A program made the position numbers and the translations under genes. The notes under the pieces are model-generated. The model saw nothing but the letters and a program-made list of their open reading frames with translations, did not search any database and was not told the origin of the DNA. Source: JAFNAG01 sp964353465 (GTDB taxonomy: Bacteria > Acidobacteriota > UBA6911). From it: 8,285 nucleotides of DNA. Below are positions 1 through 7,781 of this stretch, piece by piece (position 1 is the first letter of the stretch; every line of letters begins with the position of its first letter). The DNA is taken from positions 1-8,285 of the forward strand of contig CAYGWQ010000250.1 in NCBI GenBank assembly GCA_964353465.1. Reading direction: 5' to 3'.

Positions 1-20
1 AGAGCGGGTGGCCTCAGGAA

Positions 21-37
21 GCCTCCCGGAGGGAGGC
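21..37. repeat. Short GC-rich perfect hairpin
   Basis: A perfect 7-bp inverted repeat (GCCTCCC, loop GGA, GGGAGGC) lies just outside the larger palindromic module. No T-run follows on either strand, so it is not a convincing intrinsic terminator. It may be the edge of the repeat cluster or the 3' region of a gene left of the window. The remainder of 1-50 shows no coding signal I can support. Confidence 0.4.
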
Positions 38-50
38 AAGGCCTTCGCGA

Positions 51-224
51 GCCCTGAAGGGGCGCAACAGCAAAGCCCAGGGCGTAAGCCCTGGGAAATG
101 TCGCGCACGTAATACAGCCCTGTAGGGGCGGCGCAGGCTGCTTCGCCCTTTTAGGGCTCTATCGAGCACTGCCGTTGTTCCCAGGGCTCACGCCCTGGGC
201 TTTGCTGTTGCGCCCCTTCAGGGC
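51..224. repeat. 174-bp palindromic intergenic module, copy 1
   Basis: The left arm (51-95) and right arm (180-224) are reverse complements over 45 bases with one mismatch. Each arm contains a smaller palindrome of the form CCCAGGGC/GCCCTGGG and ends in CCCTGAAGGG or its complement. A second, weaker inverted pair lies inside (116-130 with 144-158, 12 of 15 matching). The element can therefore fold as a long stem with a branched tip, on either strand. A related module of almost identical length occurs at 7812-7986. The two share a 26-base internal block (115-140 and 7877-7902) with one difference. No reading frame is apparent in it. It looks like a non-autonomous repeat of the REP/MITE kind. 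No terminal inverted repeats or target duplication are recognisable around this copy. Confidence 0.85.
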
Positions 225-276
225 TTGGTCTCGTAACCATCCGAAGGCTCGAATGATCCAATGCCATCTTTAAATC

Positions 277-306
277 CTCTGCCTCGCCCGGGCAGCAGAG
301 CTTTTT
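277..306 (+). terminator. Possible intrinsic terminator for an upstream gene
   Basis: CTCTGC (277-282) pairs with GCAGAG (295-300) around a GC-rich loop, and a CTTTTT run follows at 301-306. An alternative stem, CTGCC (279-283) with GGCAG (291-295), competes with it. A GC-rich hairpin followed by five T's on the + strand fits a rho-independent terminator for a transcript entering from the left. The stem is short and no upstream gene is visible, so the call is tentative. Confidence 0.4.
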
Positions 307-340
307 CGAGTCTCACCGCCAGAGGTGGTGGTTTACCTTA

Positions 341-541
341 ACCGAATCAGTTTTTGTGGCGAAACTCCTTAGCCCTCTGTCCTGGACTTGGACTTCGACC
401 TGGACGCGGACTTGGACGTGGACATGCACAGATAAGGGGCGATCTGGTAAATGTTATGTCTGGAAAGTTTACCTCGGACAGCACCCTCCACGTCCACGTC
501 GAGGTCCAGGTCCAGGTCCAGGTCCAAGCTGCTCACTCGGT
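341..541. repeat. Inverted pair of 6-base-period GGAC/GTCC tracts
   Basis: In the left tract GGAC recurs at exactly 6-base steps from 384 to 423 (starts 384, 390, 396, 402, 408, 414, 420; the unit at 396 is CGAC). In the right tract GTCC recurs at the same step from 486 to 525 (starts 486, 492, 498, 504, 510, 516, 522; the units at 486 and 498 are CTCC and GTCG). The tracts are in inverted orientation, so a transcript could form a stem of roughly 40 bp with a loop of about 60 bases. Flanking sequences 341-350 and 532-541 are also complementary at 8 of 10 positions, which could extend the fold. The tracts lie in the long non-coding stretch before the alpha-2-macroglobulin gene. Reading frames across them give low-complexity dipeptide runs without a family resemblance, so I treat this as a structural repeat. 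Its function is unknown. Confidence 0.8.
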
Positions 542-683
542 TTTTCGATGTATCCAGCGAGTTTCGCGACAGATACTAAATAGCAGGCAGCATTGGTGCG
601 ATATGGCGGTAAGATAAGAGCGAGCAATGCCTGCGGAACCTATGAGGCTGAAACGGCATCCATTGTATACGGACGCTTGGAGT

Positions 684-690
684 GGAGGAG
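684..690 (+). promoter_or_regulatory. Shine-Dalgarno sequence deciding the start at 694
   Basis: GGAGGAG lies directly before the ATG at 694; the GGAGG core ends 5 bases before it. An in-frame GTG at 682 overlaps the front of this motif and has no equally good site of its own. The site therefore supports ATG 694 over GTG 682 as the start. I could not identify a convincing -35/-10 pair between 541 and 683. Confidence 0.75.
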
Positions 691-693
691 CAT

Positions 694-3600
694 ATGAGTA
701 GCAGGGTTCCACGCTGGATGCGGAAAGAGGGATGGCGGATGGCCGCCGTGCTGGCTTTGTTTCTTATGCTCGGGCCGCCGGGCCACCCCTTGCCTTCCAC
801 TCACGCCCGCGAAGGAGCCGCCGGAGCCCAGCCCCAACAGGCACAGGAATGGGCCCAGGTGGAACGGCTCATCGCCGAGCAGAAGTTTGCGGAAGCTGCT
901 GCGGCCGCAGAAAAACTCCGCCAGGCGGCTCAGAAAGCGGGCAACCAGGATGAGTGGACCCGCGCCCTCATCAAAGAAGTCCAGCTGCGCACAGGACTGC
1001 ACGGTTATGAAACCGCCGTGCGCTTTCTCAAGGAGCAACCCTGGCCGGACGGGCTGCTCAATCGCGCCGCGCTCAACCTTTTCTACGCCCGCTCGCTGGT
1101 GAACTACTACCACGCCTACTCGTACGAGATTAACCAGCGGGAAAGAATGGACACCCGGGGCGCTGTGGATCTGAAAGCCTGGACCAAGGATCAGATCTAT
1201 GCCGAGGCCCAAAAGGCCTACGAAGAGGTCTGGAAGCAGCGCGCCTCGCTCGGCGCAGAGCCGTTGGCCCGCTTCAGCGACTTCCTCGAGCGCAACAACT
1301 ACCCGGCCGGGATCCGTTCGACATTGAGGGATGCCGTTTCCTATCTCTATGTCGAACTCCTGTCGGACGACTCGCTGTGGACGGCTCAGCAATCCAATGA
1401 GATCTATCGGCTGGACCTGAAAGCGCTCCTGGCCGGCGCGCAGAAAGAAGTGCCACTATCCGACCCGTCCATCCCGCCCCTGGTGAAGATCTGCCACCTC
1501 ATGGCGGACCTCGAGCAGTGGCACACACAAAATCGCCGTCGCGAAGCCGCGCTGGAAGCCCGCCTCCAACGCTTGGAGGCCCTGCATTCCGCCTTCTCCG
1601 AGGAGCGAGACCGGGCCGTGATCGTTGCCGATCTCGACAAGCTGCTTTCCGGATACCGTGATGTGCCCTGGTGGGCAAAGGGCAAGGCTATCCAAGCCGA
1701 GTTTATCCGCTCGAGCAGCGCGGCGGGCAAACAAGTGCGGGCCCGCGCCGTCGCTGAGGCAGGATGGAAGGCCTATCCCGACTCTCTGGGAGGAAAACGC
1801 TGCTACTCCATTCTCAAGTCCATCGAGGCTCCCAGCTTCCAAGTATGGTCCATGTCCGCCGACGGCCCGCAGAAGCGATCGATCGAGGTGACGCACGCCA
1901 ATCTCACTGCCCTCCATTTTCGCGCCTGCAGTTTCGACCTGGAAAACCGTCTCCAAACGGCTCGGGACTACAATCTTTTGCCGAATCCGAGAGAGATGGA
2001 ATCTTTGCTCGCAGCCCGTCCGATGGTGGCGGAATGGGGCGTCAACCTGCCAGCTACGTCCGATTATGAATCGCACCACACCTTTGTGACTCCGCCCATG
2101 AAGAGCCCCGGCGCTTTCCTGGTGGCCGTTTCGGCGCGGAGGGATTTCTCGAAGGCGGAAGGCAACCAGATTTCCGCATTCATCTTCATTGTGAGTGATC
2201 TCGTCCTCCTGTCTCGCGATGACAATTCGAGCCTGCAGGTGCAGGTCCTTTCCGGTGCAAGCGGCAAACCTCTCGCCGGTGTGATGGTCGATCTCTATCA
2301 GTACAACTGGCAGCAGGGGCACAGGAAAGTAGCGGAACGACTCAGTGACACCGATGGCCGTGCATCTCTGGTGTATTCCCAGGATCCCTTGCGCAGCGGC
2401 CATTTCCTGTTTGCCCGGCAAGGTTCCCATGTCGCGCTCCAAGCCGGCTACTTCCAAGCTTCCCGCAATCAGGAATCCGCCGATGTCCGGGCCTCCATGA
2501 TTTATTCGGACCGGAGTGTCTACCGGCCGCTGCAGAAGGTATTCTGGAAGGTTCTTGCTTACGGCGGCCGGGCGGAACAGGCGCGCTACAACACGCTCCC
2601 CTCAACGGCCGTGGAGGTGTCGCTCATCGATCCCAACGGACAGAAAGTCGACGCACGCACCGTCACGACCGGCCGTTTCGGCAGCGCAGCCGGAGAGTTT
2701 GCCATTCCGGCCGGGCGCCTGCTGGGCAACTGGCGCTTGCGCAGTTCATTGAACGGACAAGCCACGATCAAAGTGGAGGAGTACAAACGACCCACCTTCG
2801 AAGTCACCTTCAAGAACCCTGAAGCTGCGCTCCGGCTGAACCGGCCGGCGACATTTACGGGGGAGGTGAAGTATTACTTCGGGCTGCCGGTGACCAGCGG
2901 CGCCGTTCAGTGGCGCGCCACCCGGGAGCCGGTATACCCCATGTGGTGGGGCTGGTATGGGACACCCGGCAGCTCTTCAGGAGCCCAAACCATCGCCGGC
3001 GGCACCGCAGCCCTGAGCGGCGATGGCACCTTCAAAATCACCTTTACTCCCGAGGCGGACGAGCGCAAGGCGGCAGAGTCAAGAGACATCACGTATCGTT
3101 ACCGGGTGAGTGCCGATGTCATGGATGAAGGAGGCGAGACCCGCTCCGCCGCCAAAACGTTCCGCCTGGGCTTCGTGGCGGTCGAGGCGAGCTTCAGCGC
3201 GGACGCTGGCTTTTTCCGCGCAGGAGTTCCGGGCGCGGTCACCGTGCTGCGCACCGATCTCAACGGCGTGCCCCGGGCCGGCAAAGGGACGTGGCGCCTG
3301 GTCGCGCTCCAGCAGCCGGCGCGTACGCCGCTGCCCGCGGAGCTACCCAGCCAATCCGCAAATTCCGCCCGGCCCGGCCAGAAACCCGGCAATGATTACA
3401 GCACCCCGGGGGACGCGCTGCGCCCGCGCTGGGATACGAGATACGATTTCCGAACGGTTCTGCGCAGCTGGCCGGATGGAGCGGAACGTGCCTCCGGAGC
3501 GCTGACGCACGACGCGACCGTTGATGCCAGGATCTCGCTGCCGGCGCTGCCGGCAGCCGCCTATCGCATCCACTACCAGACCACCGATGATTTCGGCGCT

Positions 3601-6600
3601 GCCTGCCAGACCTCGTGGGATTTCATCGTCGCCGGGCAAAATACCCCTCTCGCCCTCCCCGCCGTTCTCATTGCCGAGAAGAATTCCGAACCCGTGGGAG
3701 GCACGGCGCGATTTCTCGCTTTTTCCGGCCTCGCAGAACAGCAGTACTTTTTTGAAGTCTGGCGCGGCAGCCGGCTGGCAGAGCGGCGCGAGCTGATCTC
3801 CGGCAAAGATGCCTCGCTGATCGAGATCCCGATCCGCGAAGACGACCGCGGCGGCATCTCGGTCCGGCTCACGGCGCTCCGCGACCATCAACTGATGAAC
3901 TTCGACGCCAACGTCACGGTCCCGTTCGATAACAAGCAGCTCAAGGTCGAATTCGCCACCTTCCGGGATAAGATGCGGCCCGGATCAACAGAGACCTGGC
4001 GTGTGACCGTGAAGGGCTCCTCTGGCGCCAACGTGGAGGCTGGCGCAGCAGAACTGCTCGCGTACATGTACGACCGCAGTCTAGATATCTTTGCTCCGCA
4101 CAGGCCGGCGAATCCACTCGGTCTCTATTCGCGCCGGAGCTACGCGGCCGCATTGCAGACCAACCTGCACGAGATGCAGGGCTCGTTCGTTTTCAGCAAG
4201 CTCTTCACACAACCCGAGTATCCTGTCCTCACAGCCGACGAGCTCAGGTTTTTCGATAACTATGGCATTGGCGGACCAGGTGGACTTCGTTTTGGCAGAG
4301 GCGGAGTCAGGATTGGAGGCAATGTGGAATCGCTCCCGAGGATGGCAAGAGCTTCCACTGCGTCGGCGGATTTCATGGCTCAAAAGACTGTGACTGTCGA
4401 TGCCACATCTTTTGCCGCAGCCGAGATCCCGAAGGAAGCTGCCGCGGAGGAGCCGGCACCGCTGCGCAGTGATTTTGTCGAAACGGCCTTCTGGCGACCG
4501 CTGCTGCTCACCGGGCCGGACGGCTCTGCCTCGATCGAGTTCACGGTTCCGGATTCAGTGACTTCCTGGAATGTGTGGGTCCACGCGGTAACCCGCGATC
4601 TGCAGAGCGGCTCGCTCCACAAGGAGGCGCAGAGCGTAAAAGAACTGATGGTGCGCCCCTACCTGCCGCGCTTCCTGCGCGAAGGCGACCGGGCCGAGCT
4701 GAAGGTGGTCGTCAATAACGCCTCCGATCGCGAACTCAAAGGCAGAGTCAATCTTGACATTCTCGATCCGGAGACTGATCAAAGCCTGCTGAGGAGCTTC
4801 GGCCTGGAAAGCGGCGCCGAGCTTCAGCCATTCACCGTCGCCGCCGGCAAAGGGGCTAACCTGACATTTCCGATTACGGCGCCCGTCAAGGTCGGGCTGG
4901 TGGCTTTCAAAGTCACGGCCGTAGCAGAAGACATGAGCGACGGGGAACTGCGGCCGCTGCCGCTGCTCCCCGGCAGGATGCATCTCGCCGAGTCGCGGTT
5001 CGTCACGCTCAAAAATAAAGACCGGCGAGAATTGACATTCGAACACCTGAGGAAACCCGACGACCCGTCGCTGGTCAACGAGCAGATGGTGGTCACGGTC
5101 GATGCCCAGCTGTTCTACTCGGTCCTTTCGGCGCTTCCCTATCTCGTCAATTACCCCTACGAATGCACCGAGCAGACGCTGAACCGGTTCGTATCTACCG
5201 GCATCCTCTCAAGCCTCTACGCAGGCTACCCGGCGGTGGCCAAAATGGCCGCCGAGTTCTCCAAACGCGACACGCCGCTTGAAACCTGGGACGCGGCCGA
5301 TCCCAACCGCAAGATGGCCCTCGAAGAGACACCCTGGCTCGCTGAGGCCAGGGGCGGCAAAGATGCCGGTCTCGGCACGGTGAATGTGCTCGATCCGCGC
5401 ATTGCCAGGGCCGAGCAGGAATCCGCGCTCGCCAAGCTCCGCAAGGCGCAGACGGCGAACGGCGCCTTCCCGTGGTGGCCCGGCGGCCCGCCGTCCCCGT
5501 ACATGACTCTCTACATCATGTATGGCCTCGCAAAGGCTTCCGAGTTCGGCGTGGCGGTGCCGAGAGACATGGTCCAGCGCGGCTGGGCCTACCTGGCCCA
5601 GCATTACCGGGAAGAGTATGCCGGCAAGATGCTCAAGCAGGATTGCTGCTGGGAATTCCTCACATTCCTCAACTATGCCGTTTCCGGCTATCCCGACCCC
5701 TCCTGGGTGGGCGACGCGCTCACCGCCAAGGAACGCGCGGACATCCTCAACCACTGCTTCAGTCACTGGAAGCAGCACTCGCCTTACCTGAAATGCCAGC
5801 TCGCGTTGACTCTGAAGAGAATGAACAGGCCCACGGATGCGACGCTGGTGTTTTCCAGCGTGATGGATTCGGCGCAGACAACCCAGGACCAGGGGACCTT
5901 CTGGGCGCAGGAAGACCGTTCCTGGCTTTGGTACAACGACACCGTCGAGACGCAGGCCTTTGCGCTCCGCACCATCATGGAGCTGCAGCCGACGGATGCC
6001 AGGCGCGACGGGCTCGTGCAGTGGCTGTTCCTCAACAAAAAATTGAGCCACTGGAAATCCACGCGTGCGACTTCGGAAGTGATCTATTCGCTGGTCCACT
6101 ATCTCCGGAAAGAAGGCCAGCTCGCCGTGCGCGAGGATGCCACCGTGCGCGCCGGGGGCCAGACGGTGCAGCATGTCTTTGAGCCCGACCAGTACACGGG
6201 CAAGAAAAATCAGACCATCATTTCCGGAGACAAGCTCAATCCGGGTCATGCCGATATTGTGGTCGAGAAGGAAGGCCCCGGGTTCGCCTTCGCATCGGCC
6301 ACCTGGCAGTTCTCCACCGAAAAGCTGCCCGCGCAGGGGAGCGGCGATTTCCTTTCGGTGGCCAGGACTTACTTCAAGCGGGAGAGCGACGGCCGGGAAA
6401 TGGTCCTGAAACCGCTTGCCGAAGGCGCGCCAATCCAGGTCGGGGATCAGATCGAGATCCACCTGTCGATCCGCGCGCAGCACCCGTGCGAGTATGTGCA
6501 CTTGCGCGATCCGCGCGCGGCCGGGCTCGAGCCCGAAAACGCCGTGTCGCGCTTCAAGTGGGATCTGGGGATCGGGTGGTATGAAGAGGTGCGCGACTCG

Positions 6601-6768
6601 GGGACAAACTTTTTCTTCGAACAGCTCCCCCAGGGGGAATACACTTTCAAGTACCGTTTGCGCGCGAACATGGCCGGCACATTCAAAACCTCTCCGGCCA
6701 CGCTCCAATCGATGTACGCGCCGGAGTTCAACGCTTACTCCGCCGGCTATGTCGTTGCTATACGGTAG
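694..6768 (+). CDS. Large secreted bacterial alpha-2-macroglobulin with thioester motif
   Basis: A 2024-aa exported protein of the bacterial alpha-2-macroglobulin family. These proteins trap proteases: cleavage of a bait segment triggers a conformational change and covalent capture through a Cys-Gln thioester. A basic N-terminus and hydrophobic core (about residues 15-28) form a signal peptide. No lipobox cysteine is present, so it is not an obvious lipoprotein. A helical region follows to about 380, then macroglobulin-type beta domains, including a typical 'YSDRSVYRP' MG2 start near 602. 'MYDRSLDIF' is at 1125, and a Gly-rich then Ala/Glu-rich bait candidate lies at about 1187-1256. The A2M core domain starts near 1257 ('VPDSVTSWNVWVHAVT'). 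The thioester motif CTEQ is at 1491-1494 in an alpha-helical thioester domain with 'HWKSTRAT' near 1786. The C-terminal domain ends with the conserved 'MYAPEF' (2007-2012). The length resembles the long form seen in Bacteroidota and Acidobacteriota rather than the roughly 1650-aa enterobacterial YfhM. It is probably co-transcribed with the gene 25 bases downstream. Family assignment is firm; the target protease is unknown. Confidence 0.95.
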   Translation: MSSRVPRWMRKEGWRMAAVLALFLMLGPPGHPLPSTHAREGAAGAQPQQAQEWAQVERLIAEQKFAEAAAAAEKLRQAAQKAGNQDEWTRALIKEVQLRTGLHGYETAVRFLKEQPWPDGLLNRAALNLFYARSLVNYYHAYSYEINQRERMDTRGAVDLKAWTKDQIYAEAQKAYEEVWKQRASLGAEPLARFSDFLERNNYPAGIRSTLRDAVSYLYVELLSDDSLWTAQQSNEIYRLDLKALLAGAQKEVPLSDPSIPPLVKICHLMADLEQWHTQNRRREAALEARLQRLEALHSAFSEERDRAVIVADLDKLLSGYRDVPWWAKGKAIQAEFIRSSSAAGKQVRARAVAEAGWKAYPDSLGGKRCYSILKSIEAPSFQVWSMSADGPQKRSIEVTHANLTALHFRACSFDLENRLQTARDYNLLPNPREMESLLAARPMVAEWGVNLPATSDYESHHTFVTPPMKSPGAFLVAVSARRDFSKAEGNQISAFIFIVSDLVLLSRDDNSSLQVQVLSGASGKPLAGVMVDLYQYNWQQGHRKVAERLSDTDGRASLVYSQDPLRSGHFLFARQGSHVALQAGYFQASRNQESADVRASMIYSDRSVYRPLQKVFWKVLAYGGRAEQARYNTLPSTAVEVSLIDPNGQKVDARTVTTGRFGSAAGEFAIPAGRLLGNWRLRSSLNGQATIKVEEYKRPTFEVTFKNPEAALRLNRPATFTGEVKYYFGLPVTSGAVQWRATREPVYPMWWGWYGTPGSSSGAQTIAGGTAALSGDGTFKITFTPEADERKAAESRDITYRYRVSADVMDEGGETRSAAKTFRLGFVAVEASFSADAGFFRAGVPGAVTVLRTDLNGVPRAGKGTWRLVALQQPARTPLPAELPSQSANSARPGQKPGNDYSTPGDALRPRWDTRYDFRTVLRSWPDGAERASGALTHDATVDARISLPALPAAAYRIHYQTTDDFGAACQTSWDFIVAGQNTPLALPAVLIAEKNSEPVGGTARFLAFSGLAEQQYFFEVWRGSRLAERRELISGKDASLIEIPIREDDRGGISVRLTALRDHQLMNFDANVTVPFDNKQLKVEFATFRDKMRPGSTETWRVTVKGSSGANVEAGAAELLAYMYDRSLDIFAPHRPANPLGLYSRRSYAAALQTNLHEMQGSFVFSKLFTQPEYPVLTADELRFFDNYGIGGPGGLRFGRGGVRIGGNVESLPRMARASTASADFMAQKTVTVDATSFAAAEIPKEAAAEEPAPLRSDFVETAFWRPLLLTGPDGSASIEFTVPDSVTSWNVWVHAVTRDLQSGSLHKEAQSVKELMVRPYLPRFLREGDRAELKVVVNNASDRELKGRVNLDILDPETDQSLLRSFGLESGAELQPFTVAAGKGANLTFPITAPVKVGLVAFKVTAVAEDMSDGELRPLPLLPGRMHLAESRFVTLKNKDRRELTFEHLRKPDDPSLVNEQMVVTVDAQLFYSVLSALPYLVNYPYECTEQTLNRFVSTGILSSLYAGYPAVAKMAAEFSKRDTPLETWDAADPNRKMALEETPWLAEARGGKDAGLGTVNVLDPRIARAEQESALAKLRKAQTANGAFPWWPGGPPSPYMTLYIMYGLAKASEFGVAVPRDMVQRGWAYLAQHYREEYAGKMLKQDCCWEFLTFLNYAVSGYPDPSWVGDALTAKERADILNHCFSHWKQHSPYLKCQLALTLKRMNRPTDATLVFSSVMDSAQTTQDQGTFWAQEDRSWLWYNDTVETQAFALRTIMELQPTDARRDGLVQWLFLNKKLSHWKSTRATSEVIYSLVHYLRKEGQLAVREDATVRAGGQTVQHVFEPDQYTGKKNQTIISGDKLNPGHADIVVEKEGPGFAFASATWQFSTEKLPAQGSGDFLSVARTYFKRESDGREMVLKPLAEGAPIQVGDQIEIHLSIRAQHPCEYVHLRDPRAAGLEPENAVSRFKWDLGIGWYEEVRDSGTNFFFEQLPQGEYTFKYRLRANMAGTFKTSPATLQSMYAPEFNAYSAGYVVAIR

Positions 6769-6793
6769 TGCCGATTTTCAGCGAGGTGAGAGA

Positions 6794-7693
6794 ATGATTC
6801 CGTTCAAGATTCGCCGGGCAATCCTGATTGCATTTCTACCCGTTCTGGCATTGTCCGTCCGGGCACAGACTGCCTCTGAATCTCCCCCGCCGGGAATTCG
6901 AGTCTCCGCGGACGGCATCTTCGTAAGAGTCCTGGTCACAGATCCTCTGAATCGCTACATCAGCGGTTTGGGGAAAGAGAATTTCGGGATTTACGAAGAC
7001 GGGGCTTTGCAGACCATCCATTCCTTCGCCCAGCAATCGGCACCCCGATGCATGGGAATTATCTTCGATGAGCAGGGAAGCCTGGGCACGCGGTTGGATG
7101 CGGTCATTTTACGAATTGACAACTGGCTGAACCCTGAAAATCCGGAGGATGAGGTCTTCCTGATTCTATTTGATCAGCAGGAAGCGAAGTTGATCACCTT
7201 CCGCCGCAATGTACTCGAACCGAATGTGGTCCCCCTCATTCAGATAGTCAGCCGGACCGCATTGTCCTTCGCCGCAATGGAGGGACTCGACCAGATCAGG
7301 AAGTGCAAGGGTGAGAAAAAAGCCCTTATCCTCATTACCGACGGGATTCCGCAGGGCAGGTTGTCGACGGACACGGAACTGAGAATTCTCACCAAGCAGT
7401 CCGAGGTCCAGCTTTTCGGTATCAGCGCGCTGAACCGGTTCGGCAGATATCCCGCGGTATCTTCCGTCCTGTCTGGGATAAGGAATTTTATCATCAGCGA
7501 TCGAACCGAATTGGATTATTACCTCGACCTCATTCGCGACGAGCTGGCGAACCAGTACGTGCTCGGCTACTCACCCGCCAACACGAAAAAGGACGGCAAG
7601 TGGCGCAAAATCGAGGTCAAGCTCAATCCGCCGAAAGGCCTGCCGGCCCTGGTGGTGCGTGTCGGCAAAGGGTACTATGCGGAAAAGAAGTGA
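6794..7693 (+). CDS. Secreted VWFA-related domain protein (acidobacterial type)
   Basis: A 299-aa protein starting at ATG 6794, preceded by a GAGGTGAG ribosome-binding site and only 25 bases after the stop of the alpha-2-macroglobulin gene, so an operon is likely. Residues 1-24 form a signal peptide with probable cleavage after 'SVRA'. Residues 44-80 are the beta-rich lead-in typical of the family (V-T-D, then 'SGLGKENFGIYEDG'). A von Willebrand factor A fold follows. The first metal-site motif reads D92-E-Q-G-S96 instead of DxSxS. A threonine at 155 and T182-D183-G184 fit the other two metal-site positions. The C-terminus ('YVLGYSP', then 'VRVGKGYYAEKK') matches the usual end of 'VWFA-related' proteins of Acidobacteria. 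Family members are exported, of unknown function, and presumed to mediate protein contacts. Base composition looks less GC-rich in stretches than the upstream gene. The family call is confident; a role with the neighbouring macroglobulin is inference. Confidence 0.9.
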   Translation: MIPFKIRRAILIAFLPVLALSVRAQTASESPPPGIRVSADGIFVRVLVTDPLNRYISGLGKENFGIYEDGALQTIHSFAQQSAPRCMGIIFDEQGSLGTRLDAVILRIDNWLNPENPEDEVFLILFDQQEAKLITFRRNVLEPNVVPLIQIVSRTALSFAAMEGLDQIRKCKGEKKALILITDGIPQGRLSTDTELRILTKQSEVQLFGISALNRFGRYPAVSSVLSGIRNFIISDRTELDYYLDLIRDELANQYVLGYSPANTKKDGKWRKIEVKLNPPKGLPALVVRVGKGYYAEKK

Positions 7694-7770
7694 TCGGCAG
7701 AGCTGACGCTGCATGTGAGGATTCGATTGCCCAGCGAACCGCAAAGCCCCCTCAGGCCACGAAGCGAGCG
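7694..7770. other. Intergenic, nothing recognised
   Basis: This short stretch lies between the stop codon of the VWFA-related gene and the left flank of the inserted element. I see no terminator with a T-run and no coding signal. A frame beginning inside the VWFA-related gene continues through here into the repeat, but it looks like an out-of-frame shadow. Confidence 0.5.
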
Positions 7771-7781
7771 GGGCATGTCCA
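7771..7781. repeat. Left target-site duplication
   Basis: GGGCATGTCCA is repeated exactly, in direct orientation, at 8012-8022 and abuts the left terminal inverted repeat with no spare base. The site is itself nearly palindromic (GGRCATGTCC). An 11-base duplication lies in the range described for IS4-type transposases, but this alone does not identify the family. Confidence 0.75.

Noticed and set aside
380..528. CRISPR-like impression from the short repeated units
   Set aside because: Units are contiguous 6-mers with no spacers, in inverted tracts, and no cas genes are present.
354..617. Small open frame across the 6-base-period tracts
   Set aside because: It translates into low-complexity dipeptide runs produced by the repeat, has no good ribosome-binding site, and other frames over the same bases are also open.
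541..683. Promoter for the macroglobulin gene
   Set aside because: The best -35/-10 guess (TTGGTG at 593, TAAGAG at 615) is weak at both boxes, so I do not list it as a feature.
682..693. Upstream GTG start for the macroglobulin gene
   Set aside because: It overlaps the strong GGAGGAG motif that is correctly spaced for ATG 694.
640..2457. Minus-strand open frames of 250 and 333 aa (640-1392, 1456-2457)
   Set aside because: They are antisense shadows of the macroglobulin N-terminal half, with no ribosome-binding site or family resemblance noticed.
5209..6708. 499-aa open frame on the minus strand
   Set aside because: It lies wholly antisense to the conserved thioester and C-terminal domains. 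Long antisense frames are expected opposite GC-rich coding sequence, and the product has no recognisable domain.
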